Source: Bog-473 sp963788585 (GTDB lineage: Bacteria > Actinomycetota > Acidimicrobiia > Acidimicrobiales > RAAP-2). From it: a stretch of DNA of 64,000 bases. The notes beneath the pieces were generated by a model that searched no databases, was not told where the DNA came from, and worked only from the letters and a program-made list of their open reading frames with translations. Numbering within the stretch: position 1 is the stretch's first letter; every line of letters begins with the position of its first letter. Of this stretch, positions 25,563 through 33,658 are shown one piece after another. The stretch covers positions 1,240,001 to 1,304,000 of the forward strand of contig CAWBHA010000003.1 of the NCBI GenBank assembly GCA_963788585.1, written 5' to 3'. Position numbers and translations under genes: made by a program.

Positions 25563-26585
25563 GGGAGGCGAGCCGTCTCTCTCGATTCGGCCGTCGAACG
25601 GGACGGCACGCCGGCGGCGGCAGTTCGAGCCATCGCCAAAGGCCAGTAGATCATCGCCAGGACGATGACCAGTGGTCCTGAATTGGGGTCGGTGGCACCG
25701 CCGGCGAGAATTCCCCCGAGGTTCTCGGTGGCCACCCAGATGAAGGCGAAAGTGACGATCCCGAGGACCAGCGTGACCTTCGTGGCCTGCGGAGGAAGGT
25801 AGACCCCGACCGCCACGACCGCACAGACCACGGCGAGGAGGATCGCGGCAGTCGTGCCGTGATGGAGGAACATCGATGCGGTGGCCCGATCGATGCGGGC
25901 AAGCCACCCGGGCTGCCCGGTGGAGGGGGCGACCAGCTCGTGCAGCGCCTCGGGCGACCGGCCCGAGCCGACGACGGCCAAGAGGGCGAGCAGCCCCCAC
26001 ACCACCGCCCAGATCGCGTTGGCGGCGGTCACCCCGACGGTCCGAGCCGCCACGAACGGTGCGTCCGCGCCGACGCTCGGCCACAAGAGGACCGCCAGGA
26101 CGGCGTAGAAGAGCACGCTACCCGGACCGCCGCCGAAGGGGGTTGCGCCCACCGTGAAGGATGTTGCCAAGACCTTCCCCGAACCACCAGACGGCGAGCG
26201 ACCAGACGACGGAGAGGGCCAGGGCGGGTCTGAGGGATCGCTTCCAGACGATCCCGAAGCCGATGAGGAATTGCACGAGTGCGAAGACGCTGTTGCTGAG
26301 TACCGGGTTGTGGAACACGTTCGATGCGTTCCAGGTGATCGAGTGCGCCACCCACCCGGGATTGCCCGCGGCGGCAGCGTCGAGCATCCCGCTGAAGCCG
26401 TTCGATCCCGGGGTGAACATGAACGGTTGGAGTTGCAGTACCGCATCGAGCAGCCAGAGGGTTGCCAGGACAAGCTGGAACGTCCGCTGGAGATCTCTCC
26501 GCGGCGCGGCCGAGCCGGTCGTGAACCGCCTGGAGTCGATCACCGCGGTGCGCGCATCGCCGTTCATCACCTCGGTACTGCGCAT
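25559..26585 (-). CDS. Polytopic membrane protein of the copper island, one apparent frameshift
   Basis: About 341 residues. Hydrophobic helices include TFQLVLATLWLLDAVLQLQP (followed by FMF), ALVQFLIGFGIVW and ALALSVVWSLAVWWFGEGLGNIL. After the break come GPGSVLFYAVLAVLLWP, AAILLAVVCAVVAVGVYLPP and GIVTFAFIWVATENLGGILAGG, ending TDPNSGPLVIVLAMIYWPLAM. Removing one base near 26150 (GGTGGGC|GCAACC) rejoins the frames; the resulting protein is collinear with the intact paralogue at 29788-31749, which supports an indel error. No known family. The divergent operators lie 26-61 bp upstream of the start. Translationally coupled to the DUF5134 gene. A role in copper or thiol membrane homeostasis is inferred from context. 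Confidence 0.65.
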
Positions 26586-26610
26586 CGCCTGCCACCCCTG
26601 GGTCGGCTGC

Positions 26611-26646
26611 TACTACAGTTGGTAGTTACTACTACTTGTCGTAGTA
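26611..26646. promoter_or_regulatory. Two tandem BlaI-type operators overlapping a promoter
   Basis: Operator 1: TACTAC-agttg-GTAGTT (26611-26627). Operator 2: TACTAC-ttgtc-GTAGTA (26630-26646). Their centres are 19 bp apart. They sit between the divergent membrane gene (start 26585) and copZ (start 26839). A promoter toward copZ fits well: TTGGTA (26619-26624), a 17-bp spacer, TAGTAT (26642-26647), so repressor binding would cover both hexamers. Further toward copZ a GC hairpin (26761-26779) lies in the leader. Confidence 0.75.
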
Positions 26647-26838
26647 TTCGCGCAACCGGCATCGATCTGGCCCTCCGTGACCGGCCGATCGCCGCCGAGG
26701 TGCGTCCAAACCGCTGCGAATCGGCGCCCGAGGGCGACTGCGGTGGCCTCCTGCGCTGACGGCCGGGACGACCCCGGCCCGGGGCGCCTGACCCGGGGCG
26801 GCTGACTCGGAAAGGCCGAAGCGCAATATCATGCCGGA

Positions 26839-27093
26839 GTGACCTCGTCGCAAAGCCCAGGTACGTCCAGCGCTCAAGTTGCGGTCGCCCAGCTCTCCGT
26901 GGAGGGCATGCATTGTGGTTCGTGCGTCGCGCTCATCGAGGAGACGCTGAGCGAGCGTGAAGGCGTCAAGGCCGCCGCGGTCGATCTCGACACCGGTCGC
27001 GCCGTGATCGAGTACGACCCGTCCGCACTCGACGTGGAGGAGATCCGTGCCGCCATCGCCGAAGCCGGGTACTCCGCCAGCCTCGTGAGCTAG
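26839..27093 (+). CDS. copZ: CopZ-like heavy-metal-associated chaperone
   Basis: 84 residues, one HMA domain. The metal site GMHCGSC lies at residues 23-29 and is followed by IEETLSEREGVKAAAVDLD, the usual ferredoxin-like beta-alpha-beta fold. It would carry Cu(I) to the ATPase encoded eight bases downstream. GTG 26839 is the start; the ribosome site is weak. The leader from the operators is about 190 bp. It is the first gene of the rightward unit under the BlaI-type operators. Confidence 0.9.
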   Translation: MTSSQSPGTSSAQVAVAQLSVEGMHCGSCVALIEETLSEREGVKAAAVDLDTGRAVIEYDPSALDVEEIRAAIAEAGYSASLVS

Positions 27094-27101
27094 CAGCTCC
27101 G

Positions 27102-29777
27102 ATGCTCACGGCGGCCTCGGAGGCGACCTCGCTCCTCGACGAGGAGGGGCCTTCGGTCGCGACCGCCGAGCTCGAATTGGGCGGCATGCACTGCAGTGCC
27201 TGCGCCACGCGCATCCAGCGGGCGCTCGGGCGTCTGCCCGCCGTCGCGAGCGCCTCGGTGAATCTGGCGACCACGCGGGCCTATGTCGCCTACGACCCCG
27301 CCCGGCTCGACCCCGAAGCCTTGTGCGACGCCGTCAGCAATACGGGCTACACCGCCACCCCCGTCGTCCACGGTCGCTCCGGTGATTCGAGCCGGGACCC
27401 GGACCATTGGGATCTCCGGGTCCTCATCTCGTGGCCGTTGTCGGTGCTGGCCCTTCTGGTTGCCTTAGCCGGTCCTGAATCGTCGACGGCCGGGTGGACC
27501 GTCCTCGTCCTCGCCATCGTCGTGGAGATCGTCGGGGGCTGGCCCTTCCTGAGGGACGCCGCTCGGCTGCTCCGGCACGGGGCGACAAGCATGGACACGC
27601 TCATCGCCCTGGGAACGCTGGCTGCTCTGGGAGTCAGTGCGGTCGAGGCCATTGCCCTTGGCGGTCGGCACGTGCACCTCGGTGGCGGAGGCGCCTTCGC
27701 CGCCCGCTTGCACGGGGTGATGGCGCCGCTGATCGTATCGATCCTGGCGACGGGTCGGGCGATCGAGATGCGAGCGCGCACACGGGCAGCAGCAGCGATG
27801 CACTCCCTGCTCTCGCTCCGACCACCCACGGCGCGAGTAGTCGCGAACGTCGACGACGAGGAAGGAGTACTGGTTCCGCCGGAGAGTCTTCCCGTGGGCG
27901 CCCTCATCCGGGTCCGGCCGGGCGAGGCCATTCCCCTCGACGGCACCGTTCTCTCCGGATGGTCGCCGGTCGACGAGTCGATGCTCACCGGAGAACCGCT
28001 GCCGGTTGATCGGGACCCCGGGAGCTTCGTCACCGGGGGAACCCGGAACGGGAGCGGCGTCTTGGTCGTCAGCGTGGCGTCCGTCGCCGACGAGTCGGTT
28101 CTGGCACACCTGCAGCGCCTCGTGGAGCAGGCGCAGAGCGACAAGGCACCATTGCAGCGGATCGCCGACCGGATCAGCAGCTTCTTCGTTCCTGCGGTCC
28201 TCATCGGTGCCGTCGTGACCTTCTTGACCTGGTGGCTGGTCGTTGGCGACGCCGGACGAGCCGTGCTCAGCAGCCTGGCCGTTCTGCTCGTGGCATGTCC
28301 GTGCGCCATGGGCCTCGCGGCCCCCGTCGCCATGATGGTGGGTTGTGGGCGGGCGGCCGCTCTGGGGATCTTCATCCGGAACGGAGACGTTCTCGAGCGG
28401 CTGGCCAAGATCGATGGGGTGGTCTTCGACAAGACCGGCACCCTCACCGAACGGCACGCGGTAGTGACCCTTGTGGCGGCGGTGCCGGCATACTCGAACG
28501 AGGAGGTGCTCTCATTGGCCGCGGCGGTCGAAGCCGAGAGCCAACACCCGATCGCCGTCGCCATCATGGCCGCGACGGGATCGGAGATCCGAGCCACCGA
28601 CGTCCGCTCGCTGCCCGGAATCGGCGTGACCGGAAGGCTGGACGGCCACGAGATTCGGGTGAGCAGGATGGTGACGTCTCGGCTGCCGGAGCCGATCACC
28701 GGCGCGGCGACCGAGCGTTACCTCCGCGGCGAGACCGTGGTAGCGGTCGAGCGCGACGGCGACGTTGTCGGCGCGATCGCCGTCACGACCCCGCTCCGCC
28801 CCGAGGCGCTTCCGGCCGTCGCCCACCTCCGTGCACTCGGGCTCTCCTCGTCCATCCTCAGCGGAGACAGCGAGCCGGCTGTGCAAGTGGTGGCCGCGGA
28901 GCTCGGAATCACGTCGGCGTGGAGCAATCTGAGTCCGGGTGACAAGGTCGCTGCTCTGACCGCCATGCATGAGCGGCACCGACAGCTGCTCATGGTGGGT
29001 GATGGCATCAACGATGCCCCGGCCCTCGCCGCCGCCGACGTGGGCTGCGCCATCGGCAGTGGATCGGAGGCGGCCCTGGCCAACAGCGACATTGCCTTGC
29101 TCGGCAACGACCTCGAGGGAGTGCCGGCGGCCGTCGGTGTGGCCGGATCGACCTACTCGGTGATTCTGCAGAACTTCGGGTGGGCCATGGGCTACAACGT
29201 CTCAGCGCTGCCCCTCGCTGCATTCGGACTCCTCGACCCGCTGGTCGCTGCCGTAGCCATGGGGCTCTCCAGCCTGATCGTGGTGCTCAACAGTCTGCGA
29301 TTGACGCGATTGGGTCGATCGGGTCTGTCGAACGTGCAACTCCCTCGTTTCATGGAGGGCCGACGCGGTGTCGTCGCGTCCGTGCTGCTTCCGGTCGTCC
29401 TTTTCGCCGGCCTCACCGTGGTCAGCGAGGTGGTCTCTCCCGCCCGGGGCCAGTCCCTCCTTCCCGAGCTGCCCTCGATCACGACCGTCGCGCTGCCGCA
29501 CGATGGTTCGGTGGAGATGTATCTCGACCCTGGGACGGTAGGAATCAACCAGTTCCACATCATCTTCAGTGGTACGGGGGAGGATTTGGCGACCGTCAAA
29601 CCTCTGGTGGTTGCCAGCGTCGCCGGCGGAGCGCTGCAGAACCTCAGGCAGCTACGGATCTCCCCCGGCCACTACACCGACTTCGTGTTGCTGCAACCGG
29701 GTCGAACGATCTTCCATGTCGTAGCCAAATTCGGAGGCACCCCAGTATCCCTCGACTTCGCCAGGACGCTCCCCTGA
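27102..29777 (+). CDS. copA: P1B-type copper-exporting ATPase with C-terminal extracytoplasmic domain
   Basis: 891 residues. An N-terminal HMA domain has GMHCSAC. The membrane core contains TGEPLPVDR (actuator), CPC in VACPCAMGLAAPVAMMVGCG, the phosphorylation site DKTGTLTERH, SQHPIAVAI with the His-Pro pair and GDGINDAPALAAADVG, all as in copper ATPases. After the last membrane pair a further 150 residues follow: a hydrophobic anchor (VVASVLLPVVLFAGLTVVSE) and a beta-rich domain with YLDPGTVGINQFHIIF and RISPGHYTDF. Similar modules are joined to CopD/YtkA proteins, so it may bind copper outside the membrane (inference). Starts eight bases after copZ. Confidence 0.92.
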   Translation: MLTAASEATSLLDEEGPSVATAELELGGMHCSACATRIQRALGRLPAVASASVNLATTRAYVAYDPARLDPEALCDAVSNTGYTATPVVHGRSGDSSRDPDHWDLRVLISWPLSVLALLVALAGPESSTAGWTVLVLAIVVEIVGGWPFLRDAARLLRHGATSMDTLIALGTLAALGVSAVEAIALGGRHVHLGGGGAFAARLHGVMAPLIVSILATGRAIEMRARTRAAAAMHSLLSLRPPTARVVANVDDEEGVLVPPESLPVGALIRVRPGEAIPLDGTVLSGWSPVDESMLTGEPLPVDRDPGSFVTGGTRNGSGVLVVSVASVADESVLAHLQRLVEQAQSDKAPLQRIADRISSFFVPAVLIGAVVTFLTWWLVVGDAGRAVLSSLAVLLVACPCAMGLAAPVAMMVGCGRAAALGIFIRNGDVLERLAKIDGVVFDKTGTLTERHAVVTLVAAVPAYSNEEVLSLAAAVEAESQHPIAVAIMAATGSEIRATDVRSLPGIGVTGRLDGHEIRVSRMVTSRLPEPITGAATERYLRGETVVAVERDGDVVGAIAVTTPLRPEALPAVAHLRALGLSSSILSGDSEPAVQVVAAELGITSAWSNLSPGDKVAALTAMHERHRQLLMVGDGINDAPALAAADVGCAIGSGSEAALANSDIALLGNDLEGVPAAVGVAGSTYSVILQNFGWAMGYNVSALPLAAFGLLDPLVAAVAMGLSSLIVVLNSLRLTRLGRSGLSNVQLPRFMEGRRGVVASVLLPVVLFAGLTVVSEVVSPARGQSLLPELPSITTVALPHDGSVEMYLDPGTVGINQFHIIFSGTGEDLATVKPLVVASVAGGALQNLRQLRISPGHYTDFVLLQPGRTIFHVVAKFGGTPVSLDFARTLP

Positions 29778-29787
29778 GTGGTCTCCG

Positions 29788-31749
29788 TCACGTTCCCACC
29801 GACATCACCGCCGCTTCCACGATCTGGATGTCCGGTGGTTGAATGGCCAATGGGCCGCCGGCCACGGGCACCTGCCACACCATGCTCATGAAGGGCGTGG
29901 ACTGCTGAACGCTCCCCGCGGGGCAGGGTGGGACGCCGGTGATCTGCAGGGTGTGCGAACCTGACTCGTTGCTCGGGCCACAGACGTTGGTGCGTTGGTG
30001 CCACTGGACCAGGGCGCCATACGGCATAGGCGGCGTCACCGTCGGCGGCAGGAGGTACATCGCTGCCGCCAGGACCTCCTGACCCGATGGAGTCTGGGCG
30101 AAGACGAGCCCGTCCACGCTCTGCGGGTCGAGCGTCCTGCCCGCTGCGGCGTTCGCCGCCACGATGGTCGGATTGACGTAGTAGACGACGGGGTAGTTCG
30201 TCGGCGAGACGGGGACGTACCCGGCGGCCGCGGCGGCACCGGGGGACGTATAGCGCGCCACCGCCTGGCTCGTGCTCTGGACGTATTGGAGCGCATTGAT
30301 CTGCTCGGAGAAGCTCGGCTCTCTTGCGCATCCGCTGGAGAGCATGTGGACGTCGGTCGGTCCGTTCGCTCCCTGCGCCAAGAGCTCCCGTGCCTCCGCC
30401 ATCGGCAGCGCAGGGCCGGTGTAGTTCCAGTTGGCTTTGGTGGTGTTGAGGCCGGCCGCAGCGCTGGCGTCTGCACCATTCATGTTCATACCGGTGCCCG
30501 GCCCCGCCATGATCATGTTCGGCGTGTTGCTGAGGTCCAACCCCGCCCTCGGCGCGCCGTTGTTCCCCCTGGTGCAACTGGCGGTCGCGGCAGTCTGCCC
30601 GCTCGACCCGCCCGTCGCGCCGCCGGACATGCCGGTCATGCCCGACATGGCCGTGCTCGACGATTCCTGTGCGGCCACGGGGTAGACGGCGCTGAGGAAC
30701 AGGGCGACCAGGAGGCCTACCGCGCCTCCGACGATCGGGACGGGGTGCCGGGAGAGCGCCAGGGAGAGGGGCGAGCGCCATGTCGATCGATCCGGCAGCA
30801 CCGCCGGCACCATGGCCAGCGCCAGGAGGATGACGAGCGGACCGGTGTTCGGGTCGGTTCCCGATCCGGTGAAGATGCCGCCGAGACCCTGGCCGCTTAC
30901 CCAGAAGAAGGCGGACAGGAGGCCTCCGATGGCGAGGAATGGAGCCGGACGGCGGAACAACAGAGGCCCGAATCCGACGATGAGGGAGCCGATCGCCAAC
31001 AGCCACGAGGTCCAGACGCCCCCAGTGCCGAACTGGTTGCCGAAGCTATTGAGGAAATGGGAATACGCGCCGGGCTCCCCCGACGACATGCCGGTGATCG
31101 CGCTCGAGACCGATGTCGCCGTCCGATTGTCCGGCAACAGGAACAGGACCGCGGCGAGCGACCAGTACCCACTCCAGATCAACAGCGGAGTGGTCGCTCC
31201 CCCGATGCCCTGACCCGCCGCCGAAGAGGCCATGCCGACCGATGGTGCAATGTCGTGACTCGGCCGCGCTCGGGGCCACGCCGTCAGCCCGATCAGTCCG
31301 TACAGCAACACAGACCCCGGCGCACCCGTAAGTGCAGAAGCCGACCCCGTGAGCAGCAGACCGAGGCCCTCCCCGAAGAACCAGACGCCGAGGACCCAGA
31401 AGAAGGACACCGCAAGAGCTGGGCGCACGGTACGCCGGAAGAGCAGGCCGGCGCCGATGGCTACTTGGGTGAGGGCGAAGAACGTGTTCCAGACGGCGAC
31501 GTGGGGCCCCACGAAATGGCCCACGTCGGTGATGATCCACCGGACCACGTCGGGCTGGTTCTGGGCATTGTCCAGCAGGTAGGTCGTCGTGAAGCTACTG
31601 CGGAACATGAACGGCTGGAACTGCAGACCGGCGTCGAGCAGCCAGAACAGACCCAGAATGACCTGGAGTGTCCGTTGCGTCCTGACGAGCGAGAAGGACC
31701 GTCGGGGCGAATCGATCGGAGGGTCTTCCTCCGCCTCCTCGGTGGTCAT
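29788..31749 (-). CDS. Polytopic membrane protein with Met-rich ectodomain, paralogue of 25559-26585
   Basis: 653 residues. The N-terminal 390 residues contain about nine hydrophobic helices and match the smaller membrane protein nearby (LFWLLDAGLQFQPFMF, WFFGEGLGLLL, GSVLLYGLIGLTAWP, GQGLGGIFTGSGTDPNTG). A final helix ends in AVYPVAAQES, after which an exported region of 240 residues follows. It begins with Met-rich stretches (SGMTGMSGG; MIMAGPGTGMNMNG), a known way of binding Cu(I), and continues with about four Cys and ARYTSPGAAAAAGYVPVSP. ATG 31749 has GGGAGG six bases upstream. Convergent with copA (11-bp gap). The family is unrecognised; a copper-buffering role is inferred. Confidence 0.72.
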   Translation of the reverse strand: MTTEEAEEDPPIDSPRRSFSLVRTQRTLQVILGLFWLLDAGLQFQPFMFRSSFTTTYLLDNAQNQPDVVRWIITDVGHFVGPHVAVWNTFFALTQVAIGAGLLFRRTVRPALAVSFFWVLGVWFFGEGLGLLLTGSASALTGAPGSVLLYGLIGLTAWPRARPSHDIAPSVGMASSAAGQGIGGATTPLLIWSGYWSLAAVLFLLPDNRTATSVSSAITGMSSGEPGAYSHFLNSFGNQFGTGGVWTSWLLAIGSLIVGFGPLLFRRPAPFLAIGGLLSAFFWVSGQGLGGIFTGSGTDPNTGPLVILLALAMVPAVLPDRSTWRSPLSLALSRHPVPIVGGAVGLLVALFLSAVYPVAAQESSSTAMSGMTGMSGGATGGSSGQTAATASCTRGNNGAPRAGLDLSNTPNMIMAGPGTGMNMNGADASAAAGLNTTKANWNYTGPALPMAEARELLAQGANGPTDVHMLSSGCAREPSFSEQINALQYVQSTSQAVARYTSPGAAAAAGYVPVSPTNYPVVYYVNPTIVAANAAAGRTLDPQSVDGLVFAQTPSGQEVLAAAMYLLPPTVTPPMPYGALVQWHQRTNVCGPSNESGSHTLQITGVPPCPAGSVQQSTPFMSMVWQVPVAGGPLAIQPPDIQIVEAAVMSVGT

Positions 31750-32095
31750 GGTGCTCCCTCCCATGTTTGGGGATTCCGGATCACTTCGGTGTCTCCTTGC
31801 TCGGCCAGAGAACAAGTAGGCCCGGCGTTTGTCCATTGTCAGGTGGCGCACGCCGCCTTCCGCACGGTCTCGCCCGCCCGCTCACGCCGCCGCGTACGGT
31901 GATCCTCCCACCCGCCGGTACCGGAACCCGGTCGGGCGCGTCGCCACCGGCGTAGGCACCCAGAGCGGACTCGTCGCAGAGCCAGTGCGACTGGTCGTGA
32001 CGGAGGTGCTGACCGTAGCGGAGAGAATGACCAGCGTTCCGATTTCCTGCGCTTCACATCGCACGGGTCGTCCTCTGTGCTCGATCGGCCGCTAC

Positions 32096-32112
32096 TACTA
32101 CAAGAGGTAGTA
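32096..32112. promoter_or_regulatory. Third BlaI-type operator, upstream of the DUF929 gene
   Basis: TACTAC-aagag-GTAGTA (32096-32112) is identical in half-sites and spacing to operator 2 at 26630, and both are followed by TT. TAGTAT (32108-32113) may serve as a -10 element. It is 91 bp before the DUF929 start and 347 bp before the divergent Met-rich membrane gene. Confidence 0.72.
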
Positions 32113-32202
32113 TTGAGCTCGGTCGAGAGAGCGTCAAGTCAGGTCGAGCGGCTCGTGTGCATCGCCGTGACCAGTGCCGCTGAGAGAGTCCGGAGACCCG
32201 TC

Positions 32203-33141
32203 ATGCCGAACAACCCCCCGCAAAAGAGAACGCCATCAGGGAAAGGCAAGGCGTCGAACAAGGCTGCGCCCGCAAAGCGATCAGCGTCCAGCCAACGCTT
32301 CGCCGAGCGCCAGGCGGCCAAGCAGGAGGCCGCACGACAGGAGCGCCGGGCGCGCACCCGGACCTACGGGATCGTCACCATCGCACTCGTGGTGGTCATC
32401 GTCGCCGTGCTGGTGATCGTGAAGGTTGCCGGTGGTGGCTCGGGTTCGGGTTCGGTCGACCAGGCATCGCCTCCTGCCGGCTCCCCGATCCCTGCGGCCA
32501 CGCTGGCCAAGCTGCAGTCGGTTCCGATCTCGACCCTCGTCGCCGCGCCGACCAGCGGCATCGTCACGTCGCCGCAGGCGGTCAACGGCTCGCCCCTGGT
32601 GGTGGACGGCAAGCCCGAGATGCTGTTCATTGGCGCCGAGTTCTGCCCGCACTGTGCCGCCGAGCGGTGGCCGTTGTACGTCGCCTTGTCCAAGTTCGGC
32701 ACCTTCAACCCCCAGCCGGGACGCATCCATTCCGCAAACGAGGATGGCGACGTCCCCACCCTGACGTTCTACGGCACGACCTATACGAGTCCCTACCTGA
32801 CGTTCAACCCGGTGGAGGTGTACACGAACAAGCCGCAGGGCGACGGCTATGCGCCCCTGCAGACGCCGACAAAGGCCCAGCTCACGCTGTGGGAGAACAC
32901 GAATGGCGGCTCGTTCCCATTCGTCGACTTCGGAGGGAAGAAGGTGCTCCCCTCGGCCCAGTACCTCTTCACGCCGCTGCAGAACCTGCCCTTTTCCACC
33001 GTGGCGGCGCAGGTGGGCAACAACTCGACCACCATCGGGGCCGACATCGACGCCAGCGCGGCCCAGTTGATCACGACGATCTGCGGCTCGATCTCCAACC
33101 AGAAGCCCGCCGCCGTCTGCTCGGCTGCGCATGGTGGATGA
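32203..33141 (+). CDS. DUF929-family membrane-anchored thiol protein
   Basis: 312 residues. The first 40 residues are Lys/Arg/Ala-rich and cytoplasmic (KRSASSQRFAERQAAKQEAA), one helix follows (YGIVTIALVVVIVAVLVIV), then a Gly/Ser linker. The exported domain shows FIGAEFCPHCAAERWPL, a thioredoxin-like CxxC in a DUF929 setting, and ends with a second Cys pair (ICGSI; VCSAAHGG). DUF929 proteins are found next to VKOR, as here. It likely takes or passes electrons in disulfide exchange outside the membrane. ATG 32203 has GGAG eight bases upstream. The VKOR start overlaps the last 11 bases, so they are coupled. Confidence 0.85.
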   Translation: MPNNPPQKRTPSGKGKASNKAAPAKRSASSQRFAERQAAKQEAARQERRARTRTYGIVTIALVVVIVAVLVIVKVAGGGSGSGSVDQASPPAGSPIPAATLAKLQSVPISTLVAAPTSGIVTSPQAVNGSPLVVDGKPEMLFIGAEFCPHCAAERWPLYVALSKFGTFNPQPGRIHSANEDGDVPTLTFYGTTYTSPYLTFNPVEVYTNKPQGDGYAPLQTPTKAQLTLWENTNGGSFPFVDFGGKKVLPSAQYLFTPLQNLPFSTVAAQVGNNSTTIGADIDASAAQLITTICGSISNQKPAAVCSAAHGG

Positions 33142-33595
33142 GGACATGCCCCGTTGGCCCGGGGTAGTCGGGACGGTCCTGTGCGTACTCGGGCTCGGCG
33201 TGGCCGGCTATCTCACGTTCGAGCACTTCACGTCGTCGAGCACGCTTGCCTGCTCGGACAACGGGATCGTCAACTGTCTGAAGGTCACCACGAGCTCGTA
33301 TTCGGCCGTGGCCGGCGTGCCGGTTGCCGTGCTCGGCCTGGTCTTCTTCGCCGTGATGCTGGTGCTGCAGCTGCCGCCCGTCTGGCTTCGCCCCGAGCCG
33401 GCTGTCCGGATCGGCCGGCTGGCCTGGGCGGTGATCGGGCTCGGCACGGTCCTCTACCTCTTGTACGCCGAACTCTTCTCGATCGACGCCATCTGCCTGT
33501 GGTGCACCTCCGTGCACGTGCTCACGCTGGCGCTCTTCGGGACGACCGTCTTCGCGACGTCCTCGTATCCCGTACCGAAGCCCGTCGACACCTGA
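33131..33595 (+). CDS. Vitamin K epoxide reductase (VKOR) family protein
   Basis: 154 residues, four predicted membrane helices. The conserved loop pair appears as ACSDNGIVNC, and the active CxxC as AICLWCTSVH in the last helix pair. Bacterial VKOR proteins reoxidise DsbA-like partners using quinone, in place of DsbB. The start ATG 33131 lies inside the end of the DUF929 gene, and this partner is the likely electron donor. Together they give a disulfide-forming pair, which fits the copper context because copper oxidises and mispairs extracytoplasmic thiols. Confidence 0.9.
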   Translation: MVDEDMPRWPGVVGTVLCVLGLGVAGYLTFEHFTSSSTLACSDNGIVNCLKVTTSSYSAVAGVPVAVLGLVFFAVMLVLQLPPVWLRPEPAVRIGRLAWAVIGLGTVLYLLYAELFSIDAICLWCTSVHVLTLALFGTTVFATSSYPVPKPVDT

Positions 33596-33658
33596 ACGGC
33601 CGAGAACACGTCCGGTCTGGTGCCGTGTGAGCCGAAGGAGACTTGCCGTGGAGGGGCC

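Noticed and set aside
24889..26585. Two genuine pseudogenes in the copper island
   Set aside because: Each frame break is one base, the joined proteins keep all helices and family ends, and the overlap of stop and start (ATGA) is preserved; indel errors are more likely than decay.
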